From an uncultured Dialister sp. (lineage in GTDB: Bacteria; Bacillota; Negativicutes; Veillonellales; Dialisteraceae): a stretch of 18,366 nt of DNA. A program made the position numbers and the translations under genes. Shown here one piece after another: positions 1 to 6,396 of the stretch. How positions within the stretch are numbered: the first letter of the stretch is position 1; the number at the start of each line of letters is the position of its first letter. Under the pieces are notes generated by a model. The model was given only the letters and a program-made list of their open reading frames with translations, ran no database searches and was not told the origin of the DNA. The stretch is from assembly GCA_934193095.1 (NCBI GenBank), contig CAKPUX010000040.1, positions 1-18,366 on the forward strand. The letters run 5' to 3'.

Positions 1-80
1 ACGTAATCAAGGGGCGAGCCACCCCCAGGGCTAACCCTGAACCCTGAACCTTGAACCTTGAACCTTGAACCTTGAATTCA
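1..80. repeat. Intergenic mosaic end with AACC(C/T)TG heptamer array
   Basis: Six consecutive 7-bp units, two AACCCTG then four AACCTTG, occupy 33-74 in strict register. The 1-32 segment, read on the minus strand, matches the linker block seen at 4098-4121, 6163-6186 and (inverted) 4368-4391: GGGTTAGCC, then a G-run, then CCTTGATT. This is therefore the edge of a mosaic intergenic element whose other part lies outside the window. It ends about 10 bases before the ribosome binding site of the HAD gene, so the array probably lies in or next to that gene's leader. No gene is seen in it; a minus-strand reading frame through it is a shadow of the HAD gene. Confidence 0.75.
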
Positions 81-96
81 TAAAAGGAGATTTCCT

Positions 97-906
97 ATGT
101 CCATTCGTATGATTGCCATCGATCTCGATGGCACGCTTTTGCATGATGATATGACGATTTCTGCGTATTCGCGCGAGGTGATCCAGAAAGCAATGAAAAA
201 GGGCTATCAGATCGTCGTTGCCACCGGACGTATGTGGGATTCGGCAAAATCGAAGGTGGCGCTGCTCCACTTGGGCAATGTCCCCGTTATTTGTTATACG
301 GGCGCATGGATCATGTGGAGCGAGACAGGCGAGCCGATCCTGCAGGACGGACTGCCTGCGGATCTGGCGAGCCGTGTGATGCTGGCGGCGAAGGAGAGGG
401 GCTGGGATGCGACGGCCTTCTGGGACAATCATATTTATATGGAGAAGCCGAATGGCACTGAGGCTAAGTACCAGAAGTATCGCACGCAGAAGCCGCAGTA
501 CCTGGGGGAAGCCTTCTATCATCCGCCGATGACGGTGACGCGTGTGGTCTTTGCGGATGCCAGAGAAGAGGAGCGCCGCCGCATCCGTGCTTTTTTGGAG
601 AGCCGTTTCGGAGAGGAAATCACTGTCGTCTACCCTGGCGATGACTTCGTGGATGTGCATAGAAAGGGCATCGATAAGGCTTCCGCGCTCTCCTTCCTGG
701 CAGAGAAAGAAGGCATCCGGCCAGAGGAAATCATGGCCTTCGGCAATACGGAAAACGATGTCCCGATGCTGCGCTACGCAGGCGTGTCCTATGCCGTCGC
801 CAATGCGGATGCGATCGCGAAAGAAGCGGCTGGTCACATCTGCGCTTCCAATGAAGAAGACGGTGTCGCGAAGGTCATTGAGGAGCTGGTAGCTAGTGAC
901 TGGTGA
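97..906 (+). CDS. Cof-type HAD-superfamily phosphatase
   Basis: A 269-residue soluble hydrolase of the Cof/YbiV group, which usually dephosphorylates sugar phosphates, flavin or other small phosphometabolites; the substrate cannot be told from sequence. Motif I is DLDGT with nucleophile D9 and acid/base D11. Motif II is T43 in VVATGR. The motif III lysine is K194 in GIDK. Motif IV is GNTEND at 216-221, where the first usual Asp is Asn 217 while D221 is kept; this variant deserves note because both Asps normally help bind magnesium. A C2-type cap lies at about 85-185. The start is set by AAGGAGA at 84-90. The last residues (ASDW) and the TGA stop are encoded by the TAGTGAC heptamer array that follows, so the natural C-terminus may have been replaced by repeat sequence. 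Confidence 0.9.
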   Translation: MSIRMIAIDLDGTLLHDDMTISAYSREVIQKAMKKGYQIVVATGRMWDSAKSKVALLHLGNVPVICYTGAWIMWSETGEPILQDGLPADLASRVMLAAKERGWDATAFWDNHIYMEKPNGTEAKYQKYRTQKPQYLGEAFYHPPMTVTRVVFADAREEERRRIRAFLESRFGEEITVVYPGDDFVDVHRKGIDKASALSFLAEKEGIRPEEIMAFGNTENDVPMLRYAGVSYAVANADAIAKEAAGHICASNEEDGVAKVIEELVASDW

Positions 907-970
907 CTAGTGACTGGTAGCTAGGGATTAGTAGCTAGGGATTAGGGGCTAGGGATTAGGGGCTAGCGAC
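894..970. repeat. TAGTGAC/TAGGGAT heptamer array, 11 units
   Basis: Eleven 7-bp units in unbroken register start at 894, 901, 908 and so on to 964, with consensus T(A/G)G(T/G)(G/A)(A/G)(C/T). The first units are TAGTGAC/TGGTGAC, the middle ones alternate TAGGGAT with TAGTAGC or TAGGGGC, and the last is TAGCGAC. The first two units lie inside the HAD coding sequence and carry its stop codon (TGA 904-906). The array is the reverse complement of the arrays at 3198-3267, 6327-6396 and 8502-8571. Confidence 0.9.
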
Positions 971-1081
971 TGGGATACCGCCTTCGGGCATCGGCTTTTA
1001 TAAAAATTGACGCGAAGCGTCGCTCCGCCTAAGCCTTCCCCTTGAGGGGAAGGCTATTCATACTCAGCGGCGAAGCCGCTA
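971..1081. repeat. Cluster of short GC-rich hairpins (REP-like)
   Basis: Three perfect stems follow the heptamer array: GACGC/GCGTC with loop GAA (1009-1021), AGCCTTCCCC/GGGGAAGGCT with loop TTGA (1032-1055), and AGCGGC/GCCGCT with loop GAA (1066-1080). Before them is CCTTCGGGCATCG, which recurs at 4245-4257 in the same position after a heptamer array. The 10-bp stem could help end HAD transcription but lacks a clear T-run. The 907-1209 gap holds no gene. A 9-bp-spaced run of TTGAACCC-like words (about 1088-1118) fills the rest before the terminator at 1141. Confidence 0.65.
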
Positions 1082-1140
1082 CCTTCCCCGTTGAACCCGC
1101 TGAATCCATTGAACCCTTTGCGCCCGTTATCCTGCCACCC

Positions 1141-1178
1141 AAAAAGCTCGTTGAACGAAAGTGTTCAACGAGCTTTTT
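1141..1178 (-). terminator. Intrinsic terminator of the two-component operon
   Basis: A 16-bp perfect stem, AAAAAGCTCGTTGAAC (1141-1156) with its complement at 1163-1178, has a 6-nt loop. The stem carries A and T runs at its ends and can work on both strands. It lies 31 bp past the response-regulator stop codon. Confidence 0.85.
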
Positions 1179-1209
1179 GATTTCAAACAACCAGCAGCAA
1201 AAACGATTC

Positions 1210-1914
1210 TCAGTCGAGATGGAAGCGATAGCCGGAGCCCCAGACGGTTTCGATGCGTTCATAGGGATGGCCGGCGACATTTTTCAGCTTTTCACGCAGG
1301 CGGTTGATATGGACGGTGACAGTCGCGGGTTCACCGATGGGGTCAAAACTCCAGATCTTTTCGAAGAGCTGCTCTTTCGAGAAGACTTCATTCGGATGCT
1401 GCACGAGGAAGAAGAGCAAGTCGAATTCTTTGCCGGTGAGCGGTACATCCTTGCCCTTCAGGAAGACCTGGCGCGCTTTCGGACGGATATTGAGGTCGCC
1501 GACGTAGATGCCCTGTTCTGCCTGTGGGTGGATGGTGTCCGTCTGGGTGAGACGCTTGTGGGTGGCGAGCTGCGCGCGCAGGTGTGCCATGAGCACAGTG
1601 CCGCGGAATGGCTTCACGATGTAGTCATCCGCGCCGAGGCCGAGGCCGCGGACGATGTCAGCGTCTTCCGTGCGGGCGGTGGCGAAAATGATGGGCGCAT
1701 TCGTGCGCTCTCTCATTTTGCGGCACAGAGAGAATCCATCTTCTCCCGGCAGCATGACGTCCAGGATGATGGCATCGATCTCGACTTCATCCATGATTTT
1801 CAAGGCTTCTTTGCCATCGGAAGCCACATAGGGCTGATACCCGGAGCCTTCGAGAAAGTCACGCTCCATGTCAGCGATTTTCGGTTCATCTTCTACAACG
1901 AGTACTTTAGTCAT
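1210..1914 (-). CDS. OmpR/PhoB-family response regulator
   Basis: A 234-residue two-domain DNA-binding response regulator. The receiver domain (about 1-118) has the acidic pocket E8/D9, phospho-acceptor D52 in LDVMLPGEDG, a T79 switch position and K101 in KPF. The winged-helix effector (about 135-232) ends with the typical INRLREKL...GYRF pattern. The ATG overlaps the kinase stop codon as ATGA (4 nt), with GAAGGGAG just upstream, so the pair is translationally coupled and the kinase is its partner. No target can be assigned from sequence; a direct repeat typical of its operators was not found near its own promoter. Confidence 0.93.
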   Translation of the reverse strand: MTKVLVVEDEPKIADMERDFLEGSGYQPYVASDGKEALKIMDEVEIDAIILDVMLPGEDGFSLCRKMRERTNAPIIFATARTEDADIVRGLGLGADDYIVKPFRGTVLMAHLRAQLATHKRLTQTDTIHPQAEQGIYVGDLNIRPKARQVFLKGKDVPLTGKEFDLLFFLVQHPNEVFSKEQLFEKIWSFDPIGEPATVTVHINRLREKLKNVAGHPYERIETVWGSGYRFHLD

Positions 1915-3038
1915 TGTGTATTACTCCCTTCTGCCAGTGGGATTTCAAAAATTAACTGCAGGCCATTGCTGTTGACCGCGGAGTAGCGGCCTTTGTGTGC
2001 GGTGATGATTTCGGCTACGATGGCAAGTCCCAGCCCGCTGCCATTGCTGGTCTTGCTGCGTGCTTCGTCCGTGCGGTAGAAGGCTTCGAAAATGTGAGGC
2101 AGCTTCTCCTTCGGGACGCCCGGGCCGTCATCGGTGTACATAAATTCGGCATATTTTCCTTTTGCATGAAGGGAAATATGTACCTCGGAGATATCCTTAT
2201 CTCTATATTTTATCGTATTTGTCAGCAAATTGAAAATGATTCTTTGAAATTCTTTTTCATCCACCATCGCGATGAGCGTGTCATCCATGTCATAGGTCAC
2301 ATGCACCTTTCGTGAGTCGAGGTAGTCCTTGTCTTCGGTGATGAAGCTGCGGATGGCCCTGCTGAAATGGATGGGCTGCGGGTGACAGATGATGCGGCTC
2401 GTGGAGAGCTTATTATACAGTGAGAGCTCTTCGATGAGGCGCGAGAGATCATCCGCGCAGGAGGCGATCGAGTTCAGGTACTGCATCTGCTTTTCCTTCG
2501 TCCGTCCGAGTCCGAGCTGCAGTGCTTCGGTGTAGCCCATGATGGCTGTGAGCGGGGTGCGAAGGTCATGTGCAATGCCGGAGAAAAGAATTTTGCGGCT
2601 CGTATTCGCATGCGCACGTTCGGCGATACTGCTTTTGAGATTCGTCTGCATCGTGCGGAAGGTGTCGCACATCTGCCCGAGCTCGTCATCGCTGTAGTGA
2701 TCGACGATGACATTGAAATTGCCGTGCTGGATCGCTCGTGCCGCCATCGACAGCTGCTGGAGCGGGATCAGCATTTTATTTCTTGTGATGATGTAGAAAT
2801 GGTAATTCATCCTCGCGGAGAGCGCGATGATGAGGAGCATGATCGCAGCAAAGGCGCCGTAGACTTCGACCGCGTGATGCGGGTCATTCGCGGCAAAGTA
2901 GGTCGCAGAGAAGAGCAGCAGCACCAGGGCGGAGAAGACAGGGACGCAGATGAAGAGAAGGATCTGTGTCATCATCTGCTGCGTCAGCCCGTTCTTCGTC
3001 TTCTCGAAAAGAAGGGCGTCTTTGATATTCTTTTCCAT
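1911..3038 (-). CDS. Sensor histidine kinase with HAMP domain
   Basis: A 375-residue membrane kinase. Two hydrophobic segments (about 25-48 and 58-76) are separated by only about ten residues, so there is almost no extracytoplasmic sensor; the signal may be sensed in the membrane or through a partner. A HAMP linker (about 80-135) leads to the H-box FSGIAHDLRTP with H157, the N-box around N270, DDGPG at 303-307, an F-box FEAFYR and the G2 box GSGLGLAIV. All catalytic motifs are intact. It is the first gene of the operon, with GAGG before its ATG, and its 5' side is an intergenic mosaic repeat. Context gives no specific stimulus. Confidence 0.93.
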   Translation of the reverse strand: MEKNIKDALLFEKTKNGLTQQMMTQILLFICVPVFSALVLLLFSATYFAANDPHHAVEVYGAFAAIMLLIIALSARMNYHFYIITRNKMLIPLQQLSMAARAIQHGNFNVIVDHYSDDELGQMCDTFRTMQTNLKSSIAERAHANTSRKILFSGIAHDLRTPLTAIMGYTEALQLGLGRTKEKQMQYLNSIASCADDLSRLIEELSLYNKLSTSRIICHPQPIHFSRAIRSFITEDKDYLDSRKVHVTYDMDDTLIAMVDEKEFQRIIFNLLTNTIKYRDKDISEVHISLHAKGKYAEFMYTDDGPGVPKEKLPHIFEAFYRTDEARSKTSNGSGLGLAIVAEIITAHKGRYSAVNSNGLQLIFEIPLAEGSNTQ

Positions 3039-3075
3039 ACAAACCTCGATGGGGGAGGGGAGGCTGCGAGGCGTG

Positions 3076-3267
3076 CCGCCTCTTGATTGTGAATGAAATC
3101 TCTACTTGAATGAGAAATGAGAAATAGTGGTGCGGCGCATACCATACGGAAGCGCCGCAGAGGTTTGAAACTAGCGGGTTTCTCGTATCGCAAACCTAAT
3201 CCCTAGCCACTAATCCCTAGCTACCAGTCACCAGTCACTAGTCACTAGTCCCCAGTCACTAGTCCTC
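3076..3267. repeat. Intergenic mosaic copy 1
   Basis: Modules run left to right: a linker ending CTTGAAT; GAGAAAT heptamers at 3112 and 3119; a hairpin with TGCGGCGC (3131-3138) and GCGCCGCA (3152-3159); a conserved block starting TTTGAAAC at 3164; then ten heptamers from 3198 (AATCCCT, AGCCACT, AGTCACC, AGTCACT) to 3267. The stretch from 3164 to about 3222 is almost identical to 6293-6351, differing at only a few positions. The final units overlap the 3' end of the exonuclease gene. No gene was found in 3039-3258. Confidence 0.85.
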
Positions 3268-4023
3268 AAACACGAGCTCTACAGGACAGTGGTCGCTGCC
3301 GTGGATCTCCGGGTGGATAGAGGCGCTTTGGATAGCGGGACGGAGAGCATCGGAGACGATGAAGTAGTCGATTCTCCATCCTATGTTCCGTTCGCGGGAT
3401 TTGGCGATGTAGCTCCACCAGGAGTAGGCGCCCTTTTCATCCGGATGGAGGAAACGGAAGGAATCGGTGAAGCCTTTGGACAGAAGGACATTCATTTTTC
3501 CGCGCTCTTCATCCGTGAAGCCTGCATTTTTATGGTTTGAAGCGGGATTGGCAAGGTCGATGTCTTCATGGGCGACATTGAGGTCACCGCAGAGGATGAC
3601 AGGCTTTTCTTTCGAGAGCTTTGTCATATAGTCTGCCATCGCATCTTCCCATGTCATGCGGTAGGAAAGGCGCGTGAGGCCGCGCTGGCTGTTCGGCGTG
3701 TAGCAGACGATGAGATAGTGGCTGCCGAAGTCGGCGGTGATGATACGCCCCTCCTGGTCATGCTCCTCGATGCCAAGGCCATAGGTGACGGAAAGCGGTT
3801 CCCGCTTCGTGAAGAGTGCGGTACCGCTGTAGCCCTTCTTCACGGCACTGTTCCAGTACTGGTGGTAGCCGGGAAGCACCATCTCGATCTGGTGCGGCTG
3901 CAGCTTCGTCTCCTGCAGGCACACGCAGTCCGCATCGAGTGCTGTGAAAGCGTCCATGAAGCCTTTCTTCATGCAGGCACGGAGGCCATTCACGTTCCAG
4001 GAAATATATTTCAGTGTTCCCAT
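3259..4023 (-). CDS. xth: Exodeoxyribonuclease III (AP endonuclease)
   Basis: A 254-residue member of the exonuclease III family (endonuclease/exonuclease/phosphatase fold). It cleaves DNA 5' to abasic sites and removes 3' blocking groups in base-excision repair in the cytoplasm. Family motifs are in order: SWNVNGLRA (N10, N12), LQETK with metal ligand E38, GYSGTA, CYTPNSQRG, GDLNVAHEDID, and the C-terminal GSDHCPVEL with the catalytic Asp-His pair. Length is normal. The start is set by AAAGGAG 6-7 nt upstream, and a TATAAT is on the minus strand at 4071-4076. The stop codon TAG (3259-3261) is part of an AGTCACT/AGTGACT heptamer repeat. Confidence 0.95.
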   Translation of the reverse strand: MGTLKYISWNVNGLRACMKKGFMDAFTALDADCVCLQETKLQPHQIEMVLPGYHQYWNSAVKKGYSGTALFTKREPLSVTYGLGIEEHDQEGRIITADFGSHYLIVCYTPNSQRGLTRLSYRMTWEDAMADYMTKLSKEKPVILCGDLNVAHEDIDLANPASNHKNAGFTDEERGKMNVLLSKGFTDSFRFLHPDEKGAYSWWSYIAKSRERNIGWRIDYFIVSDALRPAIQSASIHPEIHGSDHCPVELVFED

Positions 4024-4070
4024 AGTCGTCTCCTTTGTGGGAATGATAAAAATTTTATAACACTACTTTC

Positions 4071-4076
4071 ATTATA
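4071..4076 (-). promoter_or_regulatory. Probable -10 box of the exonuclease III gene
   Basis: The minus strand reads GTGTATAATG with a perfect TATAAT, about 48 bp before the ATG. No good -35 box is seen at 16-18 bp, so the call rests on the -10 alone. Confidence 0.45.
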
Positions 4077-4097
4077 CACTATCGGGCAATGGGAAGA

Positions 4098-4391
4098 GGG
4101 TTTAGGGTTAGCCTGTGGGGCAGGGGCGCTCATGGATTGCGAATGAAAGCTTTGCTCGAATGAGAAATTAGAAATTTGTAGCTAGGGATTAGTAGCTAGG
4201 GATTAGGAGCCTCGAGTGACTGGTGACTAGTGACTGAAATGCCACCTTCGGGCATCGTCACCATCTATACTCCGCGGCGCTTTTTTATGCGCCGCACCAC
4301 CCCCGCCCTACCCGCTGAACCTGTTGAACCCGCTGAACCTCTTTTGCACGGAATCAAAGGGCAGCACGCCCCACGGGCTAACCCTGAACCC
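4098..4391. repeat. Mosaic copy 2, a 294-bp unit with 24-bp terminal inverted repeats
   Basis: This fills most of the 447-bp gap between the divergent exonuclease and ACT-domain genes. The ends, 4098-4121 and 4368-4391, are inverted copies matching at 22 of 24 positions (core GGGTTAGCC, GTGGGGC). Inside are GAGAAAT/TAGAAAT units (4162-4175), TAGGGAT/TAGTAGC units (4183-4210), GAGTGAC/TGGTGAC/TAGTGAC units (4214-4234), CCTTCGGGCATCG (4245-4257), a GCGGCGC/GCGCCGC hairpin (4274-4295, inverted relative to copies 1, 3 and 4), and 9-bp-spaced GCTGAACCT/GTTGAACCC words (about 4312-4341). It has no coding capacity. No flanking target-site duplication was recognised. Confidence 0.7.
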
Positions 4392-4405
4392 TTACCCCCT
4401 TTTTA

Positions 4406-4414
4406 TGCTATAAT
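4406..4414 (+). promoter_or_regulatory. Extended -10 promoter of the ACT/DUF711 operon
   Basis: TGC directly precedes TATAAT (4409-4414), giving the TGnTATAAT extended -10 pattern, 57 bp before the ATG at 4471. The -35 region overlaps the end of the mosaic repeat (AACCCTGAACCC) and has no consensus match, as is common for extended -10 promoters. Confidence 0.6.
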
Positions 4415-4470
4415 GAAGTCAATGCCATAGGGGCAGCTGTAGCAAGCAAAGTATGGAAGGACGGAATCTT

Positions 4471-4743
4471 ATGAAAAAAATTGTTGTGACTGTTATCGGT
4501 GCTGACCGTGTCGGCATCGTCGCCGGTGTAGCGAAACAGCTGGCGGAAGAGAACGTGAATATTCTTGATATTTCCCAGACCATCGTGGATGGGATCTTCG
4601 ATATGATCCTGATGTGCGACATGGAGAGTGCCACGCACTCCCTGAAGGAAATCCAGGATAACATGGGGAAACAGGGCGAAGCACTGGGGGTAGAGATCCG
4701 TGTCCAGCTCGCTGACATTTTCTATGCTATGCACCGCATCTGA
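4471..4743 (+). CDS. ACT domain-containing protein (UPF0237)
   Basis: A 90-residue single ACT domain starting MKKIVVTVIGADRVGIVAGV. ACT domains bind amino acids or other small ligands and usually regulate a partner; this small stand-alone form is typically encoded beside a DUF711 protein, as here. The ATG at 4471 is chosen over the in-frame ATG at 4453 because GGAAGG (4455-4460) is at the right distance from it and the family begins at this point. The next gene starts 11 nt after its stop, so they form an operon. No ligand can be assigned. Confidence 0.88.
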   Translation: MKKIVVTVIGADRVGIVAGVAKQLAEENVNILDISQTIVDGIFDMILMCDMESATHSLKEIQDNMGKQGEALGVEIRVQLADIFYAMHRI

Positions 4744-4754
4744 AAGGAGACACC

Positions 4755-6113
4755 ATGCTTGATATAGAAGACATTCTGGCGACGGAGCGCATGTTTGACC
4801 AGAACAAGCTCGATGTGCGTACCGTCACCATGGGGATTTCTCTCCTTTCCTGCGTATCGGATGATGAGAAGACCCTTTGCGATAAGATCTATGATACCAT
4901 CTGCAAAAAGGCAGAGCATCTGACGGAAGTCACCCATGACATTTCCAGAGAATACGGTGTGCCGATCATCAACCGCCGCATCTCGGTGACACCGATTTCT
5001 CTCGTGGCAGGCGGGCTCACGACGTCTAGCTATGTGCCGATCGCAGAGACACTGCAGCGTGCAGCAGATGCTGTCGGCGTCGATATCTTAGGCGGTTTCT
5101 CCGCGCTCGTCGACCGCGGTATGAGTGCTTCGGACAAGAAGCTCATTGACTCCATTCCGGAGGCGCTTGCAGCGACGAAGAGCATCTGCAGCTCGGTTGC
5201 CATCGGTTCGACCAAGGCGGGCATCAACATGGATGCGGTGAAGCGCATGGGTGAGGTCGTGAAGGAAACGGCAGAGCTCACGAAGGATCAGGATGCCTAC
5301 GGATGCACGAAACTTGTCGAATTCTGCAATGCAGTCGAAGACAACCCTTTCATGGCCGGCGCTTTCCATGGCGTGACGCAGGGGGATACCGCGATCCATG
5401 TCGGTGTCTCCGGTCCGGGCGTCGTGAAGCGTGCGCTCGAGGATGTGAAAGGTGCGCCCTTCGAAGTCGTGGCGAAAACGATCAAGAATACGGCATTCAT
5501 GATCACACGTCTCGGACAGCTCGTCGCAGAAGCTGCGACAGAGCGTCTCCATGCGCCTTTCGGCATCATCGACCTGTCGCTGGCTCCGACCTCGGCCGTC
5601 GGCGATAGTGTCGCAGCAGTCCTCGAAGAAATGGGACTGGAAAGCTGCGGCGGTCCCGGCACCACAGCGGCGCTTGCGCTCCTCAATGATGCTGTCAAGA
5701 AGGGCGGTCTCATGGCCTCTTCGAGCGTCGGCGGACTTTCCGGTGCCTTCATCCCGGTCAGTGAAGACCTCGGCATGATCGAAGCTGTCCAGAGAGGCAG
5801 CCTGTGCTTAGAGAAGCTGGAAGCCATGACCTGTGTCTGCTCTGTCGGCCTCGATATGATCGCCGTCCCAGGGGATACCAGCGCTTCCACCCTCTCTGCG
5901 ATCCTCGCCGATGAAGCTGCGATCGGCATGATCAATAACAAGACCACTGCCACCCGCCTCATCCCGGTACCGGGCAAGAAGCCGGGCGACATGGTCCAGT
6001 TCGGCGGCCTCATGGGCTATGCGCCTGTCATGGGCATCAGCAAGTTCAAGGCAGACGAATTCGTGGCAAGAGGCGGCAAGATCCCCGCGCCCCTCCGCAG
6101 CCTGACAAACTAA
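4755..6113 (+). CDS. PFL family protein (DUF711, UPF0210)
   Basis: A 452-residue protein of the usual family length and start (MLDIEDILATERM). It has the family's glycine-rich stretches such as GVSGPGVVKRAL and the C-terminal PGKKPGDMVQFGGLMGYAPVM. The family resembles glycyl-radical/PFL-like folds in naming only; its biochemical role is not established, but its consistent pairing with the ACT protein suggests a ligand-regulated enzyme or metabolic regulator. AAAGGAG lies 5 nt before the ATG. A strong terminator follows 15 bp after the stop. Confidence 0.92.
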   Translation: MLDIEDILATERMFDQNKLDVRTVTMGISLLSCVSDDEKTLCDKIYDTICKKAEHLTEVTHDISREYGVPIINRRISVTPISLVAGGLTTSSYVPIAETLQRAADAVGVDILGGFSALVDRGMSASDKKLIDSIPEALAATKSICSSVAIGSTKAGINMDAVKRMGEVVKETAELTKDQDAYGCTKLVEFCNAVEDNPFMAGAFHGVTQGDTAIHVGVSGPGVVKRALEDVKGAPFEVVAKTIKNTAFMITRLGQLVAEAATERLHAPFGIIDLSLAPTSAVGDSVAAVLEEMGLESCGGPGTTAALALLNDAVKKGGLMASSSVGGLSGAFIPVSEDLGMIEAVQRGSLCLEKLEAMTCVCSVGLDMIAVPGDTSASTLSAILADEAAIGMINNKTTATRLIPVPGKKPGDMVQFGGLMGYAPVMGISKFKADEFVARGGKIPAPLRSLTN

Positions 6114-6127
6114 GAAAAATGGCAATC

Positions 6128-6159
6128 AAAAAAGCACCGGCGTAAGCGGGTGCTTTTTT
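6128..6159 (+). terminator. Intrinsic terminator after the ACT/DUF711 operon
   Basis: AAAAAAGCACC (6128-6138) pairs with GGTGCTTTTTT (6149-6159), an 11-bp stem with a 10-nt loop whose right arm ends in six T. Confidence 0.9.
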
Positions 6160-6162
6160 GTT

Positions 6163-6396
6163 GGGTTCGGGGTTAGTCCGTGGGGCGGGGCACCCTTTGA
6201 TTCCGTTTGAAAGTCTCGCTTGAATGAGAAATGAGAAATTAGAAATGAGAAATGGAGGCGCGGCGCATAAAAATATAGAAGCGCCGAGGAGATTTGAAAC
6301 TAGCGGTTTTCTCGTATCGCAAACCTAATCCCTAGCTACTAATCCCTAGCCACTAATTTCTAGTCACCAGTCACCAGTCACTAGTCACTAGTCACA
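6163..6396. repeat. Intergenic mosaic copy 3
   Basis: The most complete copy, filling the gap between the convergent DUF711 and MATE genes. In order it holds a linker block GGGTTCGGGGTTAG...GTGGGGC (6163-6186), CCCTTTGATTCCG, four heptamers GAGAAAT/TAGAAAT (6226-6253), a CGGCGC/GCGCCG hairpin (6261-6286), the TTTGAAAC block (from 6293), and ten heptamers 6327-6396 (AATCCCT, AGCTACT, AGTCACC, AGTCACT, AGTCACA). The last two units code for the C-terminus of the MATE protein on the other strand. Confidence 0.88.

Noticed and set aside
1042..1986. A 314-codon plus-strand frame across the response regulator
   Set aside because: It is the shadow of a well-supported OmpR-type gene on the minus strand and starts inside a hairpin cluster.
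4098..4391. Insertion sequence with transposase
   Set aside because: No open frame inside resembles a transposase, and the unit is under 300 bp; only a non-autonomous element is possible.
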